Below are positions 43,639 through 53,728 of a stretch of 64,000 nt of DNA, in pieces. Position 1 is the first letter of the stretch. Each line of letters begins with the position of its first letter. The translations under genes were made by a program, and so were the position numbers. The stretch is from Flavobacteriaceae bacterium. GTDB taxonomy: Bacteria; Bacteroidota; Bacteroidia; Flavobacteriales; Flavobacteriaceae. Location of the stretch: contig JABABD010000015.1 of assembly GCA_014238425.1 (NCBI GenBank), positions 87,678-151,677 on the forward strand. The letters run 5' to 3'. The notes below the pieces were generated by a model. It was given only the letters and a program-made list of their open reading frames with translations, made no database searches and was not told the origin of the DNA.

Positions 43639-45105
43639 TTATAAATCACTTATAAAACTACCATACGGGTCCTTGAATTGAATACCATCTGTAAAGCGGT
43701 ATTTGCTTAGTAATTTATACTCGACAAGTGCCCAAAGCACAAACTCCTTTACAAAATAACTATCTTCTTTAGATAATTTTGGTTGATGTACACCTAAGAG
43801 GTCATCTAATGGAGAAATTGCATCAAGTCTGTTATTATATTCTTTATCTCTTAAATCGTCGAGTAATTCAAATCCTTCTTTTTGGTTAAAAAACCAGGAC
43901 ACAATGTCATCATAAGGGCCTTCTTCGTCTTGTTTCTGTAGCTTCTCTATCTTCGGAAAGTATTCTATAAACAGACTCTTAACGGCTTCTCCAATTAAAT
44001 TATAAGCCACCTGCGCCGCACCTTCCTGTTCCCCTTCATAAACTAATTCCACTTTACCAGTTATGGACGGAATAATTCCAACAAAATCGCTTAATCGTAT
44101 TGATGTCTTATCATCGCTATTAAGAAGTGAACGTCGTTCAGCAGCACTTAAAAGGTTCTCAAAAGCAGTGATACTTAGCCTCGCACTTACACCGCTCTTC
44201 GCATCTACAAACTCGCTTTCTCGAGCTTCAAACACAATTTGTTCTAATAAGTCACGAGCCAGTTCAGGAACATAGATCATGTCGGTTTGACGAGCATCAG
44301 TATTTGCCTCTTGATGTGTTATAATCCTTGCCGTTTCTATATCTACAGGATAATGCGTCAATATTTGCGATCCTATTCTATCTTTTAAAGGTGTCACAAT
44401 GTTTCCTCTGTTTGTATAGTCTTCTGGGTTTGCTGTAAAAACAAACTGCATGTCCAGAGGTAAACGCAATTTAAATCCTCTAATTTGTATATCTCCTTCT
44501 TGCAAAATATTAAACAATGCTACCTGAATCCTAGCCTGTAGATCTGGCAATTCGTTAATCACGAAAATGCATCTGTTTGCTCTAGGGATCATGCCGTAAT
44601 GAATCACGCGGTCATCGGCATAACTCAATTTTAAATTTGCCGCCTTAATAGGGTCTACGTCACCTATGAGGTCTGCAACAGTAACATCAGGAGTTGCTAA
44701 TTTCTCCGCAAAACGATTATCTCTATGTAGCCAAGATATCGGAGTATCATCTCCTTTTTCCTTTATAAGTTCGATAGCATACCGCGAGATTGGTTGTAAT
44801 GGATCATCATTGATTTCGGATCCTTCAACACATGGTATATACTCATCTAAAAGATTCACCATGAGTCGCGCCAAACGTGTTTTCGCTTGACCTCTTAAAC
44901 CAAGTAAATTAATATTGTGCCGCGACAAAATAGCGCGCTCTAGTTCTGGAATTACAGTATTTTCATAGCCATGAACACCTGTAAATGTGATGATGTCGTT
45001 TTGTATATTAGTAATCAAGTTTTTTCTCAATTCATCCTTAATGGATTTACTTTGATATCCTGCTTTTCTTAATTGCCCTAAGGTCTTTATGTTTTCTATT
45101 TTCAT
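43639..45105 (-). CDS. AAA+ ATPase, magnesium chelatase ChlI-like
   Basis: A 488-residue MoxR/ChlI-type AAA+ protein. The Walker A region is LLGLRGQAKTRLARL (residues 67-81). Walker B and sensor 1 are visible in NRCIFVINELPDLQARIQVALFNILQEGDIQIRG and MQFVFTANPEDYTNRGNIVTPLKDRIG. In chlorophyll organisms ChlI acts with the vWA protein ChlD; here the vWA partner is the gene immediately upstream, whose stop codon abuts this start. No tetrapyrrole genes are near, so the pair probably acts in another ATPase/integrin-like remodelling task. Confidence 0.82.
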   Translation of the reverse strand: MKIENIKTLGQLRKAGYQSKSIKDELRKNLITNIQNDIITFTGVHGYENTVIPELERAILSRHNINLLGLRGQAKTRLARLMVNLLDEYIPCVEGSEINDDPLQPISRYAIELIKEKGDDTPISWLHRDNRFAEKLATPDVTVADLIGDVDPIKAANLKLSYADDRVIHYGMIPRANRCIFVINELPDLQARIQVALFNILQEGDIQIRGFKLRLPLDMQFVFTANPEDYTNRGNIVTPLKDRIGSQILTHYPVDIETARIITHQEANTDARQTDMIYVPELARDLLEQIVFEARESEFVDAKSGVSARLSITAFENLLSAAERRSLLNSDDKTSIRLSDFVGIIPSITGKVELVYEGEQEGAAQVAYNLIGEAVKSLFIEYFPKIEKLQKQDEEGPYDDIVSWFFNQKEGFELLDDLRDKEYNNRLDAISPLDDLLGVHQPKLSKEDSYFVKEFVLWALVEYKLLSKYRFTDGIQFKDPYGSFISDL

Positions 45106-46248
45106 CTATCCTCGTATTCTCTTTTTTCTATTCGTTTCATAATCTTCAAAAATCATTTCTCCTAAACCCTTCAATCCTGTGTAAAATGCTTTGCCTTGAT
45201 TAGCCTTCGTAAACTCTCTAACAAACTGCATTAAATAAGAATCTTGTGCAATCATGAAAGTAGTTATTGGTATGTGCAATTTTCTAGCCTGTTGAGCCAT
45301 TGCATAACATTTATTTGTGATAAAAGGATCTAATCCATTGCTATTTTTATAATACTGTCCATCTGGCATCCGCAAACAACTAGGCTTGCCATCCGTAATC
45401 ATGAATATTTGTTTATTGGTGTTGCGCTTTCGTCTTAGCAAATCCATTGCTAGTTGTAAACCAGCCACTGTATTTGTGTGATAAGGTCCAACTTTCAAAT
45501 AAGGTAAATCTTTAATGGCAATTGGCCAAGCATCATTACCAAACACCAAAATTTCTATAGAATCTTTAGGATATTTAGTTGTTATTAGTTCTACTAATGC
45601 CATGGCTACTTTCTTAGCTGGTGTGATTCGATCTTCGCCGTATAGAATCATACTATGGCTAATATCAATCATCAATATCGTACTCATCTGAGATTTATGC
45701 AAGGTATCCTCTACGATCAAATCATCTTCAGACAAGGTAAAATCTCCTATACCATGGTTAATCTGAGCATTCTTTAAACTTTCAGTCATTGACACCTTAT
45801 CGAGAGCATCTCCAAAACGATAATTCCTAAATTCTCCTGTATGTTCATCCCCTATTCCCGAATGCTTACTCTTATGATTTCCTGAACCACTTCGCTTTAT
45901 TTTACCAAAAATTTGATCTAAAGCCTGCTGTCTTATGGCGCGCTCCGTTTTAGCTGTAATAACTAACCTACCGCCTTGATCCCCATCACCTTCTCCATCA
46001 ATATCTATTTCTTCTAGGATATATCCCTTTGCTTTGAGGTCTTCAATAAAATCATCAACCGTATACTCTGATGTTGTTAGCTCATATTCCTTATCTAATT
46101 CTCGTAACCAATCTATAGCCTCATCAAAATCACCCGAAGTATGCGTAATTAGTTCCTTAAAAATATCGAAGAGTTTATCAAAAGGAGATTGATAAGGAGC
46201 TTCATACTTTTTGAAAACAAATCCTTTTCTTAATGTAGTGTTCTTCAT
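45106..46248 (-). CDS. vWA-domain protein paired with the ChlI-like ATPase
   Basis: A 380-residue protein with a C-terminal von Willebrand A domain. The MIDAS motif DISHS is at residues 195-199, and later conserved residues occur in AGLQLAMDLLRRKRNTNKQIFMITDGKPSC. The N-terminal 150 residues are helical and charged, with no export signal. It is the first gene of the two-gene operon; its stop codon is followed directly by the ATG of the ATPase gene. Such pairs are widespread, with roles in complex maturation in some bacteria, but the target here is unknown. Confidence 0.82.
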   Translation of the reverse strand: MKNTTLRKGFVFKKYEAPYQSPFDKLFDIFKELITHTSGDFDEAIDWLRELDKEYELTTSEYTVDDFIEDLKAKGYILEEIDIDGEGDGDQGGRLVITAKTERAIRQQALDQIFGKIKRSGSGNHKSKHSGIGDEHTGEFRNYRFGDALDKVSMTESLKNAQINHGIGDFTLSEDDLIVEDTLHKSQMSTILMIDISHSMILYGEDRITPAKKVAMALVELITTKYPKDSIEILVFGNDAWPIAIKDLPYLKVGPYHTNTVAGLQLAMDLLRRKRNTNKQIFMITDGKPSCLRMPDGQYYKNSNGLDPFITNKCYAMAQQARKLHIPITTFMIAQDSYLMQFVREFTKANQGKAFYTGLKGLGEMIFEDYETNRKKRIRG

Positions 46249-46371
46249 AGCTAGATAAATTTACTGTTTTTTTGAATATTAAAATAGCTCCATTAACATG
46301 GCTTTAAGAAATCTATCATCAGATTTGATTACCTTTATTTCAACTAATCATTCTTTCTGAAAAATCAACCA

Positions 46372-49300
46372 ATGAAAAAATCAATGCTTCTATTGATGCT
46401 TTTTGCATCAATAACTCTATTTGCCCAAGACATTTCAATGGATTTACTAAAAAACATGGCACCAAGGAACATTGGTCCTGGTGGTATGTCTGGTCGTGTA
46501 ACAGCGATTGATGTGGTCCAATCTAACCCAGATATTATGTATGTTGGTACCGCTTCTGGTGGTCTTTGGAAATCAACATCTGGTGGCATAAAATGGAAGC
46601 CTGTTTTCGAAAAAGAACTCACATCCTCTATCGGTGCTATTTCCATCCAACAATCTAACCCTAGCGTCATATGGGCCGGTACGGGTGAAGGCAATCCAAG
46701 GAATAGTCTCAATGGTGGATTTGGCATCTATAAATCTCTTGATGCTGGCAAAACATGGAAAGCCATGGGATTGGAGAAAACGCGTCACATTCATCGTGTT
46801 ATTATAGACCCAACCAATCCTGATATAGTATATGTAGGAGCGATTGGATCTCCTTGGGGAGAACATCCAGAACGTGGCGTCTATAAAACAATCGATGGTG
46901 GGAAAAATTGGAAACAAATTCTATTTGCCAACAACAAGACAGGCGCTGCGGACCTTGTCATGGATCCAACAAACCCCAATAAGTTGATTGCAGCTATGTG
47001 GGAACATAAAAGAGATCCATGGTTCTTTAAATCAGGTGGTAGTGGTTCTGGTCTTCATATCACACATGATGGTGGCAATACGTGGAAAAAAATCACAGAT
47101 AAAGAAGGGTTTCCTAAAGGAAATTTAGGTCGTATAGGTGTGGCGATTGCACCAAATAAACCTAATATTATTTATGCTTTAGTTGAAGCAAAGAAGAATG
47201 CACTCTATAAAAGTGAGGACGGCGGTTTTAAATGGAAAAAAATCAATGATAAAAGTGATATAGGTAATCGCCCTTTCTACTATTCAGAAATATATGTAGA
47301 CCCACAGAATGAGAATCGCGTATTTTCTGTATTCACTTACGTAAATGTATCTGAAGATGGCGGTAAAAACTTCAAACAATTAATGCCAGCTTATGGTGTA
47401 GACAATGGTGTACATCCAGATCATCATGCATGGTGGATTCATCCTGAAAACGGAAATTTTATGATTGATGGTAATGATGGCGGGATGAATATCACTAAAG
47501 ATGGTGGTAAAACATGGCGTTTTATTGGAAACTTACCTGTTGCACAATTCTATCATATCAATGTAGATAATGAATTTCCATATAATGTATATGGTGGTAT
47601 GCAAGATAATGGTAGTTGGAGAGGACCAGCCTATGTTTGGCGTTATCAGGGCATTCGTAACTCTTATTGGCAAGAGATCAGTTTTGGAGATGGGTTTGAT
47701 GTCGTTCCAGACAAGGATGATTCGCGTTACGGATGGTCCATGAGTCAACAAGGGTTTGTGAGCAGGTATGATTGGATAACAGGAAATAATTATACTGTAA
47801 AGCCAACGCACCCAGATCCAGATATAAAATTGCGATTTAACTGGAATTCGGCCATAAATATTGACCCTTTTGACAATAGCACAATTTACTTCGGAAGTCA
47901 ATTTGTACACAAGTCAACTGATAAAGGATTGACTTGGAAAGTAATTTCTGGAGATTTAACAACGAATAATCCAGAAAAGCAAAAGCAAAGCGAAAGCGGT
48001 GGGTTAAGTATGGATGCTACTGGCGCTGAAAACCATACCACTATTCTTGTGATTGAACCTTCTTCATTAGAAAAAGATATGTTATGGGTTGGTAGTGATG
48101 ACGGTCGTATACATGTTACCCAAAATGCAGGTAGTACTTGGACAGATGTTTCAAGAGGATTACCAGGATTACCCGAAGGCAGTTGGATCACTCAAATAAA
48201 AGCGAGTAACAAAAATAAAGGCGAAGCTCTTTTAGTAGCCAATAACTATCGCCGCTTTGATTATACTCCATATGCTTATCGCACAAAAAATTATGGTAAA
48301 TCTTGGCAACGTATTGTAGATGACAGGGATGTGCAGAGCTATACACTTTGCATCGTTGAGGATCCAAAAGAACCTAATTTATTGTTCTTAGGAACAGATG
48401 ATGGACTTTATATATCTTTTGATGCTGGTACGAAATGGACTAAGTGGACAGAAGGTTTTCCAACAACTTCAGTCAAGGATTTAGTCATTCATCCAAGAGA
48501 ACATGATCTAGTGATTGGAACCTTCGGACGTGCAGCTTGGGTTTTGGATGACATTCGTCCTTTGCGCGCAATGGCCAAGAACAAAAGCTTGACCAATAAT
48601 AAACTCGAACTATTTGAACCACCTATTGCCTATCAAGCAGCTTATCTGCAGCCAACAGGTAGCCGTTTTGGTGGCGATGCATTATACAACGGTGAGAATA
48701 AAAGTCGTGGTGCTCATATTTCTTACTATGTAAAAGTGGACAAGAACAAAGAGAAAATGAGTAAGGAAGATGACAAAGACAAAGACGAAATAAATGATGA
48801 GACAGAAGAAAAGAAAGTTAAGTGGGATTCTGTATACCTAAAGGTCTATGATGGCGATCGATTAATACGTTCACTGAAACAAAAAACACCCAAAGAAACT
48901 GGTGTCCATAGAATGCGTTGGTTTATGGATGAAGCTGGTGTAAGCAGACCTTCGAGAACTATAAGGAAACGTACGAACGAACCTGGTGGTACTTCTGTTA
49001 AACCAGGCACTTATAAGTTGGTGATGTATTACGGTGACCAAACTTCTGAAGAGATGATTACGGTAAAGAGCGATCCAAGATTACAAGTTTCTACTGCTTC
49101 GACCAATGAAGTATATAACGCTTCCAAAAAACTTGAAAGCATGACTGAAATTGCTGCTGATGCAGTCAAGCAATTAGTAGAAAGCAAGCAGGTTGCAGAA
49201 AAATACCAAAAAGAACTCAAAAAACTTGATAAAAAGAAGTTCAAAGAGCAAGTAAAATCATCTAAGGACATCGTGAAAAAGATAGATGATGTCATCGCCA

Positions 49301-49578
49301 TTTATCTTGGCAAAGTAGATAAACGACAAGGAATTACTCGCAACCCAGAAGTTAATGTCATGCAGCGTTTTGGAACGGCTAATTGGTATTCTGGTAGTCG
49401 TCAAACAGGTTTAACTTCTACAGAAGAAACGCTAATAAAGCATGCTACCGATGCCCTCAATAGTGCTCTTGAAAAAACAAACACATTTTTTAATAATGAA
49501 TGGAAAACATACGAAAATGCTATGAAGCAATTGGATGTTTCTCCTTTCAAGGATATAAAAACCTTTAAAATAGACTGA
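46372..49578 (+). CDS. Large secreted BNR/YVTN beta-propeller protein (VPS10/sialidase-like)
   Basis: A 1068-residue secreted protein. The signal peptide ends at LFAQ (about residue 18). Many Asp-box BNR repeats follow in the first 700 residues (YKSLDAGKTWKAM, YKTIDGGKNWKQI, HITHDGGNTWKKI, YKSEDGGFKWKKI, VSEDGGKNF, NITKDGGKTWRF), forming one or two propellers. The C-terminal part has a charged segment (KEDDKDKDEINDETEEKK) and coiled-coil-like helices. Homologues are labelled glycosyl hydrolase, but no catalytic sialidase residues could be confirmed. It starts 124 bp from the divergent vWA gene and is followed 2 bp later by the S9 peptidase gene. Confidence 0.75.
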   Translation: MKKSMLLLMLFASITLFAQDISMDLLKNMAPRNIGPGGMSGRVTAIDVVQSNPDIMYVGTASGGLWKSTSGGIKWKPVFEKELTSSIGAISIQQSNPSVIWAGTGEGNPRNSLNGGFGIYKSLDAGKTWKAMGLEKTRHIHRVIIDPTNPDIVYVGAIGSPWGEHPERGVYKTIDGGKNWKQILFANNKTGAADLVMDPTNPNKLIAAMWEHKRDPWFFKSGGSGSGLHITHDGGNTWKKITDKEGFPKGNLGRIGVAIAPNKPNIIYALVEAKKNALYKSEDGGFKWKKINDKSDIGNRPFYYSEIYVDPQNENRVFSVFTYVNVSEDGGKNFKQLMPAYGVDNGVHPDHHAWWIHPENGNFMIDGNDGGMNITKDGGKTWRFIGNLPVAQFYHINVDNEFPYNVYGGMQDNGSWRGPAYVWRYQGIRNSYWQEISFGDGFDVVPDKDDSRYGWSMSQQGFVSRYDWITGNNYTVKPTHPDPDIKLRFNWNSAINIDPFDNSTIYFGSQFVHKSTDKGLTWKVISGDLTTNNPEKQKQSESGGLSMDATGAENHTTILVIEPSSLEKDMLWVGSDDGRIHVTQNAGSTWTDVSRGLPGLPEGSWITQIKASNKNKGEALLVANNYRRFDYTPYAYRTKNYGKSWQRIVDDRDVQSYTLCIVEDPKEPNLLFLGTDDGLYISFDAGTKWTKWTEGFPTTSVKDLVIHPREHDLVIGTFGRAAWVLDDIRPLRAMAKNKSLTNNKLELFEPPIAYQAAYLQPTGSRFGGDALYNGENKSRGAHISYYVKVDKNKEKMSKEDDKDKDEINDETEEKKVKWDSVYLKVYDGDRLIRSLKQKTPKETGVHRMRWFMDEAGVSRPSRTIRKRTNEPGGTSVKPGTYKLVMYYGDQTSEEMITVKSDPRLQVSTASTNEVYNASKKLESMTEIAADAVKQLVESKQVAEKYQKELKKLDKKKFKEQVKSSKDIVKKIDDVIAIYLGKVDKRQGITRNPEVNVMQRFGTANWYSGSRQTGLTSTEETLIKHATDALNSALEKTNTFFNNEWKTYENAMKQLDVSPFKDIKTFKID

Positions 49579-49580
49579 TT

Positions 49581-51521
49581 ATGAGAAAACTAATTTTTCT
49601 GTCGCTACTAATCATAGTGGCATCATGTAAAAAGGAAAACGACAAAGCTGTCGTACATAACCCGAAGCAATATACCATTGAACAGTTCATGGACAATGAA
49701 GCTGTTAGAGGTGGTAGTTTTTCTGCAGATAAGTCCAATTTATTAGTATCTAGTAATAAATCAGGAATCTATAATGTATATACTGTTCCAATTGAAGGAG
49801 GAGATATGATGGCCATCACACAATCAGATAGTACATCTATTTTCGCTGAATCTTATTTTCCTAATGATAACCGAATGCTCATCAGCGCCGATGGTAATGG
49901 TGATGAGATAGATCATTTGTTCGTCAGAGAATTGGATGGAAGCATCAAGGATATAACGCCTGAAAAAGGTGCAAAATCAGCGTTTTACGGATGGTCCAAA
50001 GACAAGAATAGTTTATACTATGGTTCTAATAAGCGAGATCCACGCTATTTTGATGTGTATAAAATGTCTATTGCAGATTTTTCTTCTGAGCTGATCTATC
50101 AAAACAATGATGGTCTTAATTTTAGCGAAATCTCTGATAATGAAAAATATTTTGCACTGACAAAATCACTTAACACCAATGACACAGATCTGTTTTTATA
50201 TAATTCTGAAACCAAAGAGCAAATAAAGATCAACGATACAAAGAGTGGTAACTCTGCTCAAGATTTCTCAAAAGACAACACAAAACTTTACTACACAACT
50301 GATGATGGTTCTGAGTTTTCTTATTTAATGTCATATGACCTAAATTCTAAAGGGAAAAGTAAAGTATTAGAAAGAGATTGGGATATTATGGGTGCAGGAT
50401 TTACCAATCAAGGTAATTATATGGGGGTATATGTTAATGAAGATGGCAAAAATGCTATTGAAGTTTTAAACTCAGGTACCATGACACCTATTGACCTACC
50501 AGATTTTGAAGGGAAAAGCATTACTAGTCTTTCTTTTTCAGATGATGAATCATTAATGCGTATGTATGTAGGTGGATCTAATAGCCCTTCTGATTTGTAT
50601 TCCTATAATTTAGAGACAAAAAAACAACATAAACTGACCGATGTATTAAATGATGAAATCAATGCCGAAGATCTTGTGACTGCTAAAGTCATTCGTTTCA
50701 AATCCTTTGATGGCGTTGAAATACCTGCCATTTACTACCTACCTCATCAAGCATCAGAAGACACTAAAGTCCCAGCGATGGTATGGGTTCATGGCGGTCC
50801 TGGAGGTCAATCGCGTCAAGGATTTAGTTCCTTAATTCAATATATGACTAATCATGGGTATGCAGTTCTTGCGGTTAATAATCGTGGGAGTAGCGGATAT
50901 GGAAAGACATTCTATCAGATGGATGATTTGAATCATGGAGAAAAGGATCTTCAGGACTGTGTAGAAGGAAAAAATTGGTTGATAACACAACCTGAAATCG
51001 ATGGTAGTAAAATTGGCATTATTGGCGGTTCTTATGGTGGTTACATGACCATGGCGGCATTGACATATACACCAGAAGAATTTGATGTAGGTGTTAATTT
51101 ATTTGGCGTTACCAATTGGATACGCACGTTAAAAAGCATTCCTCCTTACTGGGAATCGTTTCGAGAATCGTTATACCTTGAACTAGGAGATCCGTATTCG
51201 GCAGATTCCACACGTTTAAAACGTATTTCTCCATTGTTTCATACAGATAAAGTAACAAAACCACTAATTGTATTGCAAGGGTCTCAAGATCCGCGTGTAT
51301 TGCAAGTAGAATCTGATGAGATTGTTGCAGGGGTTAGAAAAAATGGTGTTCCTGTAGAATATGTATTGTTTGAAGATGAGGGTCATGGTTTTGTGAAAAA
51401 GGAAAATCAGATTGAAGCTTATAGTAAGGTATTGGAGTTTTTAGACACCTATCTTAAAAAAGAAAATGAGCCTATAGATGGTGAAATCCCTAATAAAGAG
51501 ATTGAACCTGAAACCAAATAG
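49581..51521 (+). CDS. S9 family (prolyl oligopeptidase-type) peptidase lipoprotein
   Basis: A 646-residue exported serine peptidase. Lipobox VASC at Cys16 anchors it. The N-terminal half is a beta-propeller (RGGSFSADKSNLLVSSNKSGIYNVY and following TolB-like repeats). The C-terminal alpha/beta-hydrolase domain has nucleophile Ser484 in GIIGGSYGGYM, the acid in GSQDPRV and His in DEGHGF, so the triad is complete. It is a dipeptidyl or acylaminoacyl peptidase type. It forms an operon with the preceding BNR protein (2-bp gap) and ends in a strong terminator. Confidence 0.9.
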   Translation: MRKLIFLSLLIIVASCKKENDKAVVHNPKQYTIEQFMDNEAVRGGSFSADKSNLLVSSNKSGIYNVYTVPIEGGDMMAITQSDSTSIFAESYFPNDNRMLISADGNGDEIDHLFVRELDGSIKDITPEKGAKSAFYGWSKDKNSLYYGSNKRDPRYFDVYKMSIADFSSELIYQNNDGLNFSEISDNEKYFALTKSLNTNDTDLFLYNSETKEQIKINDTKSGNSAQDFSKDNTKLYYTTDDGSEFSYLMSYDLNSKGKSKVLERDWDIMGAGFTNQGNYMGVYVNEDGKNAIEVLNSGTMTPIDLPDFEGKSITSLSFSDDESLMRMYVGGSNSPSDLYSYNLETKKQHKLTDVLNDEINAEDLVTAKVIRFKSFDGVEIPAIYYLPHQASEDTKVPAMVWVHGGPGGQSRQGFSSLIQYMTNHGYAVLAVNNRGSSGYGKTFYQMDDLNHGEKDLQDCVEGKNWLITQPEIDGSKIGIIGGSYGGYMTMAALTYTPEEFDVGVNLFGVTNWIRTLKSIPPYWESFRESLYLELGDPYSADSTRLKRISPLFHTDKVTKPLIVLQGSQDPRVLQVESDEIVAGVRKNGVPVEYVLFEDEGHGFVKKENQIEAYSKVLEFLDTYLKKENEPIDGEIPNKEIEPETK

Positions 51522-51523
51522 AA

Positions 51524-51555
51524 AAAGGCTCCTTTTGAAGGAGCTTTTTTTTTGA
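51524..51555 (+). terminator. Intrinsic terminator of the BNR-S9 operon
   Basis: A 7-bp GCTCCTT/AAGGAGC stem with a TTG loop (51528-51544) extends by A:T pairs and ends in a run of T residues. It starts directly after the S9 stop codon. Confidence 0.88.
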
Positions 51556-51602
51556 AAGATAATTAACGAAGTCGCGACTTATCCAATCTAATTAGTGATA
51601 CT

Positions 51603-52817
51603 ATGAATCTTCAAAAAGTAACATTCCAAAATAAAGAAGGACAAACTTTGTCTGGTAGGTTAGAACTACCAGCAGATCAACATCCTCATAACTTTGCCAT
51701 ATTTGCCCATTGTTTTACCTGTACAAAAAACTTGTCGGCAGTCAAGAACGTGAGTCGTTCGTTAACTTCAAAAGGGTTTGGAGTTTTACGTTTTGATTTT
51801 ACAGGTTTGGGAGAAAGTGATGGTGATTTTGAAGACACCAATTTTTCTGGTAATGTTGAAGATTTGATAGCGGCATCGACATTCTTAGAATCAAATTATA
51901 TGGCGCCTTCCTTATTAATTGGGCATTCTCTTGGCGGTGCTGCAGTTATATTCGCTGCTTCTGAATTACAATCAGTTAAAGCAGTTGCAACTATTGGAGC
52001 GCCCTCTAATCCGGATCATGTAAGACACCTGTTCGGTAACGCAATTGCAGAAATTAAAGACACTGGAACCGCTACTGTAAACCTAAGTGGAAGACCATTT
52101 ACCATCAAAAAACAATTCTTGGAAGATCTGGAAACTAAATCTTTACCTGACGTAGTTGCTAATTCTAGAAGTGCATTGCTGGTAATGCACTCTCCACAAG
52201 ACACTACTGTAGGAATCAAAAATGCTGAAGAAATATACAAAGCGGCTAGGCATCCAAAAAGTTTTGTCTCTATTGATGGTGCTGACCATTTACTAATGAA
52301 TAAAAGAGATTCTATTTATGTTGGAGATGTTATTGCTGGATGGGCACAGCGGTATGTCGATATACCAAAAGAAGAACGAATAATCACCACACATCAAGTG
52401 GTTGCGAGTTTAGATAGTGAGGATGGTTTCACAACCAATATGAAAGTTGGTAATCATTTTATCACTGCCGATGAGCCTACAAGCTATGGCGGCAATGATT
52501 TTGGTCCTTCACCTTACGAGCTGGTGTCCGCAGGACTTTCAGCTTGTACGGCCATGACTATACAGATGTACGTAAAGCGTAAAAAAGATTGGGATTTACA
52601 GAATGTAGAAGTACATACAAGTTACAGTAAAAGTCATGCAGAGGATTGCGAGAATTGTGAGGACGATTCTGCAAAAATTGATACTTTTAATAGAGAGATC
52701 AAGTTAGAAGGAAACTTAGATGACAAACAAATACAGCGCATACTCCAGATAGCTGATAAATGTCCAGTACATAAAACATTACATAATCAAACGCAAGTGA
52801 TTACGAAACTAATTTAA
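51603..52817 (+). CDS. Alpha/beta hydrolase fused to OsmC-family peroxiredoxin domain
   Basis: A 404-residue bifunctional protein. The hydrolase domain (residues 1 to about 255) has nucleophile Ser109 in LIGHSLGGAA, an acid in MHSPQDTTVG and His in GADHLLMN. The OsmC domain (about 265-404) has the Cys of LSACTAMTIQM and the second Cys of DKCPVHKT, as in hydroperoxide-reducing OsmC/Ohr proteins. This fusion is known in Bacteroidetes and Proteobacteria; the substrate of the hydrolase part is unknown. It is a single gene with convergent neighbours. Confidence 0.9.
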   Translation: MNLQKVTFQNKEGQTLSGRLELPADQHPHNFAIFAHCFTCTKNLSAVKNVSRSLTSKGFGVLRFDFTGLGESDGDFEDTNFSGNVEDLIAASTFLESNYMAPSLLIGHSLGGAAVIFAASELQSVKAVATIGAPSNPDHVRHLFGNAIAEIKDTGTATVNLSGRPFTIKKQFLEDLETKSLPDVVANSRSALLVMHSPQDTTVGIKNAEEIYKAARHPKSFVSIDGADHLLMNKRDSIYVGDVIAGWAQRYVDIPKEERIITTHQVVASLDSEDGFTTNMKVGNHFITADEPTSYGGNDFGPSPYELVSAGLSACTAMTIQMYVKRKKDWDLQNVEVHTSYSKSHAEDCENCEDDSAKIDTFNREIKLEGNLDDKQIQRILQIADKCPVHKTLHNQTQVITKLI

Positions 52818-52818
52818 T

Positions 52819-52858
52819 AATTCTGTTATCAACACTTATGAGCATTGACAACAGAATT
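52819..52858. terminator. Candidate terminator between convergent genes
   Basis: The arms AATTCTGTT (52819-52827) and AACAGAATT (52850-52858) form a 9-bp stem, with further weak pairing in the loop. It lies between the hydrolase/OsmC stop and the DUF4097 stop on the opposite strand. Confidence 0.45.
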
Positions 52859-52881
52859 ACAAAGTTTTATCTGTTTTAAGT

Positions 52882-53724
52882 TTATTCGTTGGATCGGATG
52901 AGAATATCTCCGTTAAGAGTTTTAAAAGTCATGTCTGCTCCTCCTCCATTGATCTTTCCAGAAATCCCTTTTTCTCGTTTCACTTGATATACTCCAGATT
53001 TATTTGATGTCTTGACATTACGCTTACTCTTGTCCATAGTAATTTCAAAATCCGTATAAACATTCCCATTATCAGAGCGCGCCATGACATTAGCTTTCAG
53101 GTCTTTTGGAAATGATATGTCGATGTCGCCATTCAGGCTTGAAAACATCATAGTAGCATCATTATCAATTTTTCTAAAGCCAATGGTCACATCTTTATTA
53201 AGCGCATCTGCAATAACAGATCCACCAACGTTGGTCATGGTAATCTTTCCATTGGTATTACTAACCTCATGAGTTCCATCAACATTATCTACAGTAATAC
53301 TCCCTTTATTGACCGTTTTAAGGTCAACAGAAAAATTTCGCGGCACTTTCACTTCAAAATCAATCACTGATTTTCCTGGAGAGTATTTAATATACACGGT
53401 ATTGTTTATTTCTTCAACTCGGTACGACAAAGAGTTATTCTCAATGCGTTTCATACCATTCTTTGATGATTTTTTGTTACCATACTTAGATTTCTTCCAA
53501 GAGCTAGATTTCTCCCTTCCTATAGCAGTTACTATCACTTCACTACCACCATATCCATTGACAGTAATAGAGCCATCAATTACGTTCCAAACGAGTTTAC
53601 CAGCTTGATCTGGATTACTCAACGGAATGGTATGTGTTTCCTTTTCTTGAGCATTAATAGTAAAAGACAGCACCAATGTTATAAACATTAATATGCTTTT
53701 TATAAAAGTAGTTTTATTTCTCAT
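52882..53724 (-). CDS. DUF4097-family exported beta-repeat protein, copy 1
   Basis: A 280-residue exported protein. The signal peptide ends at INAQ (about residue 25). The rest is a run of beta strands in DUF4097 style (DFEVKVPRNFSVDLKTVNKGSITVDNVDGTHEVSNTNGKITMTNVGGS and similar), expected to form a beta-solenoid. It is the last gene of the third ECF operon. It is a paralogue of the next gene upstream, with which it shares ALNKDINIS/ALNKDVTIGF and the LNGDI blocks. Its function is unknown, but DUF4097 proteins often follow ECF sigma genes. Confidence 0.8.
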   Translation of the reverse strand: MRNKTTFIKSILMFITLVLSFTINAQEKETHTIPLSNPDQAGKLVWNVIDGSITVNGYGGSEVIVTAIGREKSSSWKKSKYGNKKSSKNGMKRIENNSLSYRVEEINNTVYIKYSPGKSVIDFEVKVPRNFSVDLKTVNKGSITVDNVDGTHEVSNTNGKITMTNVGGSVIADALNKDVTIGFRKIDNDATMMFSSLNGDIDISFPKDLKANVMARSDNGNVYTDFEITMDKSKRNVKTSNKSGVYQVKREKGISGKINGGGADMTFKTLNGDILIRSNE

Positions 53725-53728
53725 AGTT

